Part shown: piece after piece, positions 49,149-60,148 of the stretch
Position numbering within the stretch: position 1 is the stretch's first letter
Layout of the letters: each line of letters opens with the position of its first letter
From: Chloroflexota bacterium
Lineage (GTDB): Bacteria > Chloroflexota > Anaerolineae > Caldilineales > Caldilineaceae
Reading direction: 5' to 3'
DNA: 64,000 nt
Assembly: GCA_016861025.1 (NCBI GenBank)
Contig: BOKO01000026.1
Coordinates: 25,997-89,996, forward strand
Notes under the pieces: generated by a model
The model's database searches: none
Seen by the model: only the letters and a program-made list of their open reading frames with translations
What the model was told of the DNA's origin: nothing
Made by a program: the position numbers and the translations under genes

Positions 49149-51215
49149 ATGATGCTCTCGCTGCTTCGCCGATTCCGTTTGCTTCCGGCCGCATCTCCTG
49201 CGGCGTCCGGGGTTGCAATGACCGAAACTGAGCGACGCGATCTGGTGAATGCGGCTCGTTCGCTCTTTGGTTTTGATACATTGCTGCCTGGGCAAGCCGA
49301 GGTGTTGACCTGTGTGCGCCGCGGCGAGCATCTGCTGGCGATTCTCCCAACCGGCGCCGGCAAGTCATTGTGCTACCAGCTTCCCGCATTCCTTGATGAA
49401 CGTGGCCTGACCCTGGTCGTCTCGCCGTTGATTGCTCTGATGAAAGACCAGGTCGATAGCCTGCCCGCCCGTTTGCGTCCACAGGCGTTGGCGCTCAACA
49501 GCTTGATCGGCGGCGACGGTCTGCGTCGGGCGATGCATCGCCTCTCCACCGGTCAGATTCGTCTGTTGTATGTCGCCCCTGAAAGATTACGTCAATCTTC
49601 GTTTGTTGAGGCGCTGGCGCGCATCGGCGTTGCGCGGCTGGTTGTCGACGAAGCGCACTGCGTGTCGGTGTGGGGGCACGACTTTCGCCCGGATTATCTA
49701 CATCTACGCCAGGTTCACCACGACCTGGGTGCGCCGCCGCTGCTGGCAATGACGGCGACTGCGCCACCCAAAGTGCGCGCCGACATCGAACGGCAGCTGC
49801 TGGGCAACGCGGGCGCAATGCGCGTATTGGTCGGCGACGTCTTCCGACAGAATCTGCATTTGCGCGTATTTCGTGTGCGCGACGACGATGAACGAACCGC
49901 CCTGTTGTTGAGACTGATGACCTCGCTGTCTGGCAGCGGCATTATCTATGCGAAATCTAGGCGACGCTGCGAGGAGCTGGCGACAATCCTGCGCCAGCAA
50001 GGCGTCTCCGCCCTGCCCTACCATGCCGGGATGGAGAATCGCGCCGAGGTGCAGGATCGTTTTATGCGCGGCGAGACGCCGATCGTCGTCGCCACCGTCG
50101 CCTTTGGCATGGGCATCGACAAAGCCGACATCCGCTTCATCGTGCACGATGGGCTGCCCACTTCTCTCGAAAGTTATTATCAGGAAATCGGGCGCGCCGG
50201 ACGCGATGGCGCGGCGGCGCACTGCATCCTGCTCTACGCCGATCATGATGAGACGCGGCAACTTCGGCTTGTCCGGCGTTCACCATTGACGCTAACTTCG
50301 TTGCGCGCTCTTTATCGGCAGGTGCGACGCAGCCTGGGTGAGCAAAGCAGCGGAATTGTTCCGCTGGCAGAGATGGCGGTTGCCATTGGCGACGAAACCA
50401 ATGCTCGCGTTGGCTTGAGCCTGCTCGAGGAGGCCGGACTGCTTCGTCGCTCCTATGATGCGCCGCGCGCTGTGACGCTGCATCTCCCGCATCAGATGCG
50501 CGGCGCAGAGGATGCAACCTTCATGCAGTTTGTGCGTTGCTGCCGGCTTGAGCCGGGCGCAGCTGTAACGGCGGATTTTCTCTCGTTGGCTGCTGCGGTC
50601 GGGCTTGCGCCGGCGCTGCTGGAGCGCTGGCTGTACGCCTGGCAGGAGGCGCGCTATCTTGCCGTACACTTCGAGGATCGCCAGCCATTTGTTGAGTTGC
50701 AGAGCGCGCCCACACAGCCGGATGCGCGCCTGGAACGCCTGCTGCAAGAGCGCGTGGCCGCGGAAGAACAGCGTGTGGCCGACGTGGCGCGTTATGCGCG
50801 AACGCGCGCCTGCCGTCACGGTTTTCTAGCGGATCATCTGGGCGGCATGCAGCGCAGACGCTGCGGCGTCTGCGACAACTGCGGCGATCCATTTTCATTA
50901 GCGTCGGATAGCGTAAGTCTGAAGAGCGATGCGCACATTCTTGTCATCTTGCAGACGCTGGCGGAGCAACGTTGGGGACGGCGCAACCTGGTTCGGCTGC
51001 TGCATGGCGCGTTGGATGCGTCCGAGCGCGCGCAACAGGCGCCCACTTTTGGCGCACTGTACATGCGCAGCGAACACAACATCGACCAACTACTCGACAG
51101 CCTGATTGCTGAGGGGCTGATCGAGCGGCGCACTCTAGAGCATGGCGGCGTCATGTTGGCGCTGACTCGCCGCGGCGAACAGGCCATTCAGAAGCGACGG
51201 AAATGGAGCGAGTGA
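49149..51215 (+). CDS. recQ: RecQ-family ATP-dependent DNA helicase
   Basis: RecQ is a 3'-5' helicase in recombination and repair. The 688-residue protein has Walker A PTGAGKS (67-73), DEAH box (167-170), motif III AMTATAPP, motif VI QEIGRAGRDG, an RQC zinc site (four Cys in RACRHGF to RRCGVCDNCG), and a C-terminal winged-helix-like region instead of a clear HRDC domain. The start may be ATG 49149, 49152 or 49218. It is followed by a DUF58 gene one base downstream of the stop. Confidence 0.94.
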   Translation: MMLSLLRRFRLLPAASPAASGVAMTETERRDLVNAARSLFGFDTLLPGQAEVLTCVRRGEHLLAILPTGAGKSLCYQLPAFLDERGLTLVVSPLIALMKDQVDSLPARLRPQALALNSLIGGDGLRRAMHRLSTGQIRLLYVAPERLRQSSFVEALARIGVARLVVDEAHCVSVWGHDFRPDYLHLRQVHHDLGAPPLLAMTATAPPKVRADIERQLLGNAGAMRVLVGDVFRQNLHLRVFRVRDDDERTALLLRLMTSLSGSGIIYAKSRRRCEELATILRQQGVSALPYHAGMENRAEVQDRFMRGETPIVVATVAFGMGIDKADIRFIVHDGLPTSLESYYQEIGRAGRDGAAAHCILLYADHDETRQLRLVRRSPLTLTSLRALYRQVRRSLGEQSSGIVPLAEMAVAIGDETNARVGLSLLEEAGLLRRSYDAPRAVTLHLPHQMRGAEDATFMQFVRCCRLEPGAAVTADFLSLAAAVGLAPALLERWLYAWQEARYLAVHFEDRQPFVELQSAPTQPDARLERLLQERVAAEEQRVADVARYARTRACRHGFLADHLGGMQRRRCGVCDNCGDPFSLASDSVSLKSDAHILVILQTLAEQRWGRRNLVRLLHGALDASERAQQAPTFGALYMRSEHNIDQLLDSLIAEGLIERRTLEHGGVMLALTRRGEQAIQKRRKWSE

Positions 51216-51216
51216 G

Positions 51217-52542
51217 ATGCAGTTGACCGTGCGCGGCTTGCTCGTGGTGATAGCAGCGGCGCCGTTGATCGCGCTCTCGGCGTGGATTCCGCCGGCGATC
51301 TGGGCGGCGGCTGGCTGGTTGCTGGTGGCGACGGCAGCATTGATCGTGGACGCACGGTTGACGCCCACTGCACACGATTGGACGCTGGCGCGGCGGCATG
51401 AGGCCCGGCTTTCGCTGGCGGCGCAGAATCGCATTGCGGTGCAGGTCGAGTTGTTGGCGCGCGGCAGCAAGCGCGCCGTCATGATCTGGCTGCGCGACAC
51501 GCCGCCCCCTACTTTTCATCTTGACCGTGATGCGCCGCTGTTGACTGCATCTGTGCAGCCAGGCGCCCCCGCCGAAGTCAGCTATCATGTCTGGCCCCCG
51601 CGTCGCGGCGACTATACGTTCGGCGATCTCTTTCTACGCTGGCAGTCGCCGTTGGGGCTGCTTCGTCGGCAGGCGCGCTTCGAGGCGGCGGCGCCGGTCA
51701 AGGTTTATCCCAATCTCGTCGATGTGCACAAATACGATCTGCTGATGCGGCGCAATCGGCTGTGGGAGCTGGGGCTGCGTTCGACGCGGCTGCGCGGCGC
51801 CGGCAATGAATTCGAGCGGCTGCGCGACTACACGCCCGACGACGAGTATCGGCGCATCAACTGGAAGGCGACGGCGCGGCGCGGCAAGCCGATCAGCGTG
51901 GAATACGAGACCGAGCGCAGCCAAAACATCTACGTGCTGCTGGATGTAGGGCGCATGATGCGCGCGCCGGTGGGCGATGTGGCGAAGATGGACTACGCGA
52001 TCAACGCCGTTCTGCTGCTGACTTATGTGGCGACGCAAAAAGGCGACCGCGTCGGCTTGCTCACTTTTGCCGACCGTGTGCTGACGTACATTGCGCCGCG
52101 CAGCGGTAAAATTCAGTTTCATCGGGTGCTGGAGCAACTGTACGCCGTACAGGGAGAGCGGGTCGAGCCAGATTACGGCGCGGCGTTCAGCGAGTTTGCC
52201 GCCCGCTCACATAAGCGTGGGCTGGCGCTCATTTTCACCGACCTGACCGGCAGCATCAGCACCGATGCGCTCGTGGCGCAGATAGGGCGGCTGCGACGCC
52301 AGCATTTGCCGCTGCTCGTCACGGTCGCCGATCCTACGGTCAATCGCCTCGCCACACAGCCGATCATCGACAGCGGCACGCTCTACGAACGCACCGTCGC
52401 CGAACGCGTGCTTGCCGATCGACGCCTCACCCTCGATCAGTTGCGTCGCCAGGGCGCGCAGACCCTCGACGTCCCCGCCGACGAATTGAGCGTAGCAGTG
52501 ATCAACCGCTATCTGGCGATGAAGGAGAGGATGTTGATATGA
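51217..52542 (+). CDS. DUF58-domain membrane protein
   Basis: The 441-residue protein has two N-terminal membrane helices (about 5-45) and a C-terminal DUF58 domain with FERLRDYTPDDEYRRINWKA and a von Willebrand-like Asp loop (VLLDVGRMM). Such proteins usually stand next to a MoxR AAA ATPase and transglutaminase genes and act in cell-envelope assembly. Here no MoxR gene is adjacent. It overlaps or abuts recQ and is likely cotranscribed with it. Confidence 0.9.
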   Translation: MQLTVRGLLVVIAAAPLIALSAWIPPAIWAAAGWLLVATAALIVDARLTPTAHDWTLARRHEARLSLAAQNRIAVQVELLARGSKRAVMIWLRDTPPPTFHLDRDAPLLTASVQPGAPAEVSYHVWPPRRGDYTFGDLFLRWQSPLGLLRRQARFEAAAPVKVYPNLVDVHKYDLLMRRNRLWELGLRSTRLRGAGNEFERLRDYTPDDEYRRINWKATARRGKPISVEYETERSQNIYVLLDVGRMMRAPVGDVAKMDYAINAVLLLTYVATQKGDRVGLLTFADRVLTYIAPRSGKIQFHRVLEQLYAVQGERVEPDYGAAFSEFAARSHKRGLALIFTDLTGSISTDALVAQIGRLRRQHLPLLVTVADPTVNRLATQPIIDSGTLYERTVAERVLADRRLTLDQLRRQGAQTLDVPADELSVAVINRYLAMKERMLI

Positions 52543-52625
52543 GATTAGGAGATTGGAGACTGGAGATTAGAGATTGGGAGGCTCGCAGAGCGATTACGTC
52601 TCAATCTCCAATCTCCTAATCTCCC
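52541..52625. repeat. CAATCTC heptad repeats arranged as a palindrome
   Basis: GATTAGGAGATTGGAGACTG and neighbours on the left pair with CTCAATCTCCAATCTCCTAA on the right across a GC-rich loop. This is the only copy in which the heptads form a long hairpin. It lies between the DUF58 stop and the convergent ACBP gene. Confidence 0.8.
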
Positions 52626-52627
52626 TA

Positions 52628-52885
52628 TTACCCCTTCAACTTTTTGACCAGGTCAATGTAGGCCTGCATGGCATCTTCGACTGTTGTGCCTTTGAGCTTT
52701 TCCCAGGCGTCCCACTTGGCGCGACCGACGAAATCGGTCATGCCGGGGCGCTTGGTGTTGACATCGCCGACGGTTGCCTGTTTGTAGAGCGCATAGAGTT
52801 GCAGCAGCGTCTGGTTGTCTGGGCGGGAAGGCAGCTCGGTTGACTCGCGTGACGCCTGCTCGAATTGCGCTTTGAGGTCGGACAT
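52628..52885 (-). CDS. Acyl-CoA-binding protein (ACBP)
   Basis: The 85-residue four-helix ACBP fold is recognised by SDLKAQFEQASRE, LLQLYALYKQATVGDVN (acyl-CoA-contacting Tyr/Lys), RPGMTDFVGRAKWDAWEKL and a final AYIDLVKKLKG. ACBPs carry long-chain acyl-CoA in the cytoplasm and are mainly eukaryotic with scattered bacterial members. The start is ATG 52885 with AAAGGAGA upstream. It is convergent with DUF58 across the heptad hairpin. Confidence 0.93.
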   Translation of the reverse strand: MSDLKAQFEQASRESTELPSRPDNQTLLQLYALYKQATVGDVNTKRPGMTDFVGRAKWDAWEKLKGTTVEDAMQAYIDLVKKLKG

Positions 52886-52928
52886 GTGACTATCTCCTTT
52901 GGGTGAAAATGAGGAACGGTATGCAGTT

Positions 52929-53708
<780 letters not shown>

Positions 53709-53758
53709 GTTGCTCTCCGAGAAGTGGGTGGCGTTGTCTTGTAAGCAGCGTCTATCAA

Positions 53759-53787
53759 GATATAACATCATGCAGTGAGAATGTCAA
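53759..53787 (-). promoter_or_regulatory. Promoter of the DeoR-type regulator gene
   Basis: Minus strand TTGACA (53782-53787), 17-base spacer, TATATC (53759-53764). Confidence 0.55.
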
Positions 53788-53878
53788 TAGGCAAACAGGG
53801 ATGCAGTTCAGATAAACAGAAATCCTTTGCGCACGAAAGTGTTTTATCTTGTTATATATTGATAATAAATTATTTATA

Positions 53879-53907
53879 TTGACATGTCTTGTTGTTTCTG
53901 ATATGCT
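53879..53907 (+). promoter_or_regulatory. Promoter of the sugar-utilisation operon
   Basis: TTGACA (53879-53884), 17-base spacer, TATGCT (53902-53907), giving a leader of about 55 bases before the PGI start. The AT-rich bases 53850-53878 contain TTATC/GATAA and CTTGTT elements and could bind the DeoR regulator. Confidence 0.7.
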
Positions 53908-53969
53908 AAGTGTGGTAGTTTCTCCAACAAAATAGCAAAGCGCTGTTAAAAAGAAAGCCGCATCAATAT

Positions 53970-54575
53970 ATGGGGGACTCATTTCACCCAGCCATACAAG
54001 CCGCATTGCGATTTGATCCAGTTACGGCGATTGTTTCCGGTCGTCAGCCGACCATACGGTATTTGCGTGATGTACAGAGCATCTTCGCCGATCAGCCGGC
54101 ATGTCAGGAACTGCTGCCATCGAACCCACTGCTCTACAGCGTGACTCAGATTGAGGATCATAACGGCGAGGGCGACATTCACTACGGAATCGGCATTTTG
54201 ATGCCGGGCAGAGTCGGTCGCGAGTACTTTATGACCAAAGGGCATATTCACGCCTGGCGCCCGGCCGCTGAGGTCTACATCGGGCTGCGCGGGCGCGGCA
54301 TGATGCTGCTGCAGGATGAACGCACGAGTGAGTGCCGCGCCGTGGAGTTCATGGCGAACAGCGTCGTCTACGTGCCTGGCTACACTGCGCATCGCACCAT
54401 CAACATCGGCGACGAACCATTGGTTTATTGGGGCGTGCTTTCCAGCGCCGCCGGTCACGACTATGACGCCGTCGCCAAACGCAACTTTCGGCTCGTCGTG
54501 GTCGAACGGGACGGCGCGCCTGCGGTGATGGAACGGAACGACTTTCTGGCAGAGATGAAAGGAGTTTCTGCATGA
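53970..54575 (+). CDS. Cupin-type glucose-6-phosphate isomerase
   Basis: This is the cupin PGI known from archaea and some bacteria; it interconverts glucose-6-P and fructose-6-P. The 201-residue protein has the metal site His92, His94, Glu101 and His141 (KGHIHAWRPAAEVY, GYTAHR), the same spacing as Pyrococcus PGI. It is first in the cluster. No strong ribosome site precedes it. It overlaps the next gene by 4 bp. Confidence 0.93.
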   Translation: MGDSFHPAIQAALRFDPVTAIVSGRQPTIRYLRDVQSIFADQPACQELLPSNPLLYSVTQIEDHNGEGDIHYGIGILMPGRVGREYFMTKGHIHAWRPAAEVYIGLRGRGMMLLQDERTSECRAVEFMANSVVYVPGYTAHRTINIGDEPLVYWGVLSSAAGHDYDAVAKRNFRLVVVERDGAPAVMERNDFLAEMKGVSA

Positions 54576-54964
54576 CCAACTACGTCACCAAACCGATCCC
54601 GGCGAGCAAGCCGTCAGTCAACTTCATGGAGCGTCCGTGGGGTTCGTTCAGGCAGTACGCCTTCAACCAGGAAGTGACAGTCAGCCTGATGACCGTGCAA
54701 CCGGGGATGCGCCTCAGTTTGCAGGCGCACACCGGTCGCGCCGAACTGTGGATTGTGCTCGACGAGGGTTGTGAAGTGCAAGTCGGGGAGGAGATTCTCC
54801 ACCCGCACGCTGGCGACGAAATCTGGATTCCCGCCAACACCAGACACCGCCTCGCCAGCCGCGGCCCCGCCGTGCGTGTGCTGGAAGTCGCTTTTGGCAA
54901 CTGGCAGCAGGCGGACATCACTCGTTACGAGGACGATTTTCAACGACCGGAGCAGGGCGAATGA
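54572..54964 (+). CDS. Cupin mannose-6-phosphate isomerase (type II)-like
   Basis: The 130-residue single-cupin protein corresponds to the C-terminal PMI half of AlgA/ManC-type enzymes: ERPWGSFRQYAF, QPGMRLSLQAHTGRAELW and the second cupin motif GDEIWIPANTRHRL. The HTGRAELW has fewer metal ligands than usual. It overlaps neighbours on both sides by 4 bp. It could be an isomerase or a sugar-phosphate-binding accessory. Confidence 0.85.
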   Translation: MTNYVTKPIPASKPSVNFMERPWGSFRQYAFNQEVTVSLMTVQPGMRLSLQAHTGRAELWIVLDEGCEVQVGEEILHPHAGDEIWIPANTRHRLASRGPAVRVLEVAFGNWQQADITRYEDDFQRPEQGE

Positions 54965-56778
54965 CATTGCCGAAACCCTGGCGCAAGACCACACAATATC
55001 TGATGCCTGCCCACGTCGCTGAGACCGGTCAGGAGCTGGTTGAGGGGCAGTACAACATCTACCCGGCGCACGACCTGGGATCAGGACAGATCGAAGCCGG
55101 CTTCGACGCGCTGGCGCAGCGGCTGGCGGATGCCGGGCGAGTGATGATCGACGGCTTTCCTGGCGTGCTGTGGGCAGATTTTCGTGAACGTCTCGAAGCA
55201 TCGCTGAAGACATTGGGTGTGAGCACGCACTGGATCGAGGTCGCCGCCGCCATGAAACCCACCGCCGCTATCGATGCGCTGATCGCCCCGTTCCTGGGCG
55301 GCGACGATCCGATCTTCGGCTATCGCTTCAGCGGCGAACTGGCGGACTTCTTCGATGCATCTGCCTTACAGTTGATCCGACCTGACCCGGCGGCGATGCT
55401 GAACATCGTCTATGGCTGCGGCGCGGCGCTGACCGGTTGGGACGGCGTGCTGGTCTATATCGATGTTCCTAAGAATGAGATTCAGTTTCGTCAGCGCGCC
55501 GGCAGTGTGACCTGTCTGGGAGCGGTGCAGCCACTTGATCCCAAGCCTGCCTACAAGCGCAGCTACTTCGTGGACTGGCTCGCAGCGAATCGGCACAAGC
55601 TGGCGCTGCACCATCGCATCGACTGGATCGTGGACGGCCAACGTCCGGACGCCATCACTTTTGCACGCGGCGATGCGTTGCGCGACGGGCTGACGCAGCT
55701 TGCCACCAACTGCTTCCGCGTGCGCCCCTGGTTCGAGCCGGGGCCATGGGGCGGGCAGTGGATTCGCCAACACATGCCGCAACTGGCGCAGGATGTGCCC
55801 AACTACGCCTGGTCGTTCGAGCTGATCGTGCCGGAGAATGGGCTTGTCTTCAGCAGCGACGGCTGGTTGCTGGAGGTCGCCTTCGACTTCCTGATGCATC
55901 GTGACCCATACGCCATCATCGGCGAGAGCGCTGACGCGTTTGGCTACGAGTTCCCAATTCGTTTCGACTTTCTTGACACCTTTGCGGGCGGCAACCTGTC
56001 GGTGCAGTGTCATCCGCGTCCCGCCTACATCCGCCAGCACTTTGGCGAGGTCTTTACGCAGGACGAGACTTATTACATTCTGGAGGCAGGTCCCACCGCG
56101 CGCTGTTACCTGGGTTTTCAGGATGACATCGATCCATCCGCCTTTCGCGCGGCGCTGGAGGAGAGTTTCCAGCACGCTACGCCGGTTGATGTCGAGCGTT
56201 TTGTGCAGTCACATCCGGCGCGCAAACACGATCTCTTTCTCATTCCGAACGGCACGATCCACTGTTCGGGCGTTGACAACCTGGTGTTGGAGATCAGCGC
56301 CACGCCCTACATCTTCACCTTCAAGATGTACGACTGGATGCGCCTCGATCTGGACGGCCGCCCGCGCCCGCTCAACATCGACCGCGCGTTCGAGAACCTC
56401 TACTTCGACCGCAAGGGTGAGCGCATTCAGGCGGAGTTCATCTCAAAACCCTACGTTCTGGCGAGCGGCCCCGGTTGGGAACTCATCCATCAGCCCACGC
56501 ATCGCAACCATTTCTACGACGTGCACCGCTACCGGCTGACCGGCAGCGTCGAGGTGCAGACCGGCGGCTCCTGCCACGTGATGAGCCTGGTCGAGGGCAA
56601 GTCTGTCTTGCTAGAGACCGCCAACGGTGCGCGCCAGCGCTTCCACTACGCCGAGACCTTTGTCGTGCCGGCGGCGGCGGGTTCCTATCGGCTGACCAGC
56701 GAGGATGGCAGCGAGATTCACGTCGTCAAGGCGTTTGTGAAGCCGCGCAACGAATGGGTGGAAGGAGTGGTGGCGTAA
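54961..56778 (+). CDS. manA: Class I mannose-6-phosphate isomerase with extra N-terminal domain
   Basis: The 605-residue protein has a C-terminal (about 250-605) type I PMI with zinc-site residues Gln349 and His351 (SVQCHP), Glu369 (DETYYIL) and His434 (GTIHCSG). About 240 residues precede this, containing GRVMIDGFPGVLWADFRERL and resembling a degenerate P-loop-kinase-like fold seen in some long PMI-related proteins, with no intact Walker A. It probably supplies fructose-6-P from mannose-6-P. N-domain role unknown. Confidence 0.88.
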   Translation: MTLPKPWRKTTQYLMPAHVAETGQELVEGQYNIYPAHDLGSGQIEAGFDALAQRLADAGRVMIDGFPGVLWADFRERLEASLKTLGVSTHWIEVAAAMKPTAAIDALIAPFLGGDDPIFGYRFSGELADFFDASALQLIRPDPAAMLNIVYGCGAALTGWDGVLVYIDVPKNEIQFRQRAGSVTCLGAVQPLDPKPAYKRSYFVDWLAANRHKLALHHRIDWIVDGQRPDAITFARGDALRDGLTQLATNCFRVRPWFEPGPWGGQWIRQHMPQLAQDVPNYAWSFELIVPENGLVFSSDGWLLEVAFDFLMHRDPYAIIGESADAFGYEFPIRFDFLDTFAGGNLSVQCHPRPAYIRQHFGEVFTQDETYYILEAGPTARCYLGFQDDIDPSAFRAALEESFQHATPVDVERFVQSHPARKHDLFLIPNGTIHCSGVDNLVLEISATPYIFTFKMYDWMRLDLDGRPRPLNIDRAFENLYFDRKGERIQAEFISKPYVLASGPGWELIHQPTHRNHFYDVHRYRLTGSVEVQTGGSCHVMSLVEGKSVLLETANGARQRFHYAETFVVPAAAGSYRLTSEDGSEIHVVKAFVKPRNEWVEGVVA

Positions 56779-56779
56779 G

Positions 56780-57754
56780 ATGGCGCGCTATTTCCTGGGC
56801 ATCGACGGCGGCGGCACCAAGACGCAAGCCGCCATCTGCGACGAAAGCGGGCGTGTGCTTGGCATGGGGCTGGGCGGTGCGTCTGGCATCGACAGCGTGG
56901 GCGCCGATGCCGCAACCGTGAGCATCGGCGCGGCGGTGGCGGCGGCGCGCACCAATGCTGGCTTATCTGACGTTCCCTTTGCCGCCGTCTTCTTGGGCAT
57001 GGCGGGCGTCGTCTCGGAGGCGGATCGGGACATTGTGCGCAAGGTGGCGCAACGCCTGCAGCTTGGCGACGCCATCCACGTCGATCACGACATCCGCATC
57101 GCGCTGGCGGGCGGGCTGTCGGGACGGCCCGGCATTGCGCTGATCGCCGGCACCGGCTCTTCCTGCTTCGGCATGAACGCAGCCGGCAAACGCTGGCAGG
57201 CTGGCGGCTGGGGACATCTCATCTCGGACGAGGGCAGCAGCTACTGGTTTGGCTGGAACGCCATTCGCCTGGCAGCCGGCGCAGGCGACGGACGCTGGCG
57301 GACCGCGCTCTATACACCGGTGATGCGTCGGCTAGGAATCGAGGATGTGGCGGAGTTGCATCAGCGCCTCTACACCCAGGGCATCAGCAAGGCGGAGATC
57401 GCCGGCTTTGCACCGCTGGTGATGGAAGCCGCAGCGGACGGCGACATGCTGGCGCTGGAGCTGATCCGCCAGGGCGTGCATGAGATGGCGCTGATGGTGA
57501 AGGCCGTTGCCCACAACCTGGGCTGGGCTGATGCGCCGTGCGAAGTGACGCTGACCGGCGGCCTCTGGCGCGCCGGCGAGGTGGTGCTGACACCCTTCCA
57601 TGCGGCGTTGGCGGAGATGCTGCCGCAGGCGCGCATCATCATGCCGGAGCTGCCACCGGTGATTGGCGCGTGCTTGCTGGCGCTCCAGGCAAGCGGCGTC
57701 ATCGTCGATGCAGTGGTGCGTGGGCACCTATCCACCCACAGGGAGCTGTTGTGA
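56780..57754 (+). CDS. BadF/BcrA-type sugar kinase (N-acetylglucosamine kinase-like)
   Basis: The 324-residue actin-like ATPase has phosphate-1 motif GIDGGGTKTQ, phosphate-2 ALIAGTGSSC and TGGLWRAG. It fits the family of bacterial and mammalian GlcNAc kinases. Together with the GH2 enzyme and PMI this points to cleavage of an oligosaccharide containing mannose and/or hexosamine. It begins one base after the PMI stop, on ATG in GTAAGATGG. Its stop overlaps the start of a 31-codon remnant. Confidence 0.88.
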   Translation: MARYFLGIDGGGTKTQAAICDESGRVLGMGLGGASGIDSVGADAATVSIGAAVAAARTNAGLSDVPFAAVFLGMAGVVSEADRDIVRKVAQRLQLGDAIHVDHDIRIALAGGLSGRPGIALIAGTGSSCFGMNAAGKRWQAGGWGHLISDEGSSYWFGWNAIRLAAGAGDGRWRTALYTPVMRRLGIEDVAELHQRLYTQGISKAEIAGFAPLVMEAAADGDMLALELIRQGVHEMALMVKAVAHNLGWADAPCEVTLTGGLWRAGEVVLTPFHAALAEMLPQARIIMPELPPVIGACLLALQASGVIVDAVVRGHLSTHRELL

Positions 57755-57849
57755 TGGATCTGCGCACCAAGATCGGCCAGCTATTTGTCTACACTGCGGG
57801 GAAGTCGCGCAATGTGGGACACGCCGAACGTGACTTTCTGCACTATTAG
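57754..57849 (+). pseudogene. Short N-terminal remnant, perhaps GH3 hexosaminidase
   Basis: The frame of 31 codons (DLRTKIGQLFVYTAGKS and a His-rich end) begins on the kinase stop, like a normally coupled gene, then stops at TAG 57847. The start resembles the conserved N-terminus of GH3 beta-N-acetylhexosaminidases (LRxKIGQLF). No continuation appears in any frame up to the GH2 start. It is probably a truncated gene head. Confidence 0.35.
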
Positions 57850-57933
57850 GTGCCAATAAGCTTGAGAAACACCGCGAAATGGCAATCAAGGTTAAGCCAT
57901 CACGAATCATACGATGAGGAGCAAAAGAACCAA

Positions 57934-60066
<2,133 letters not shown>

Positions 60067-60148
60067 ACAATCGGCAATGGTGCGGCAACTGTTGTTTCAC
60101 CATTGACTGTTCATGCTTCACGATTGGTTGCTTTGGAGGTCTCTTAGG

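Noticed and set aside
60090..60104. CTGTTGTTTCACCAT near the glycosidase start as a further inversion arm
   Set aside because: It resembles the left arm's flank (CTGTTGCTTCACCAT on the minus strand) but no displaced gene part is found there, so similarity may be chance.
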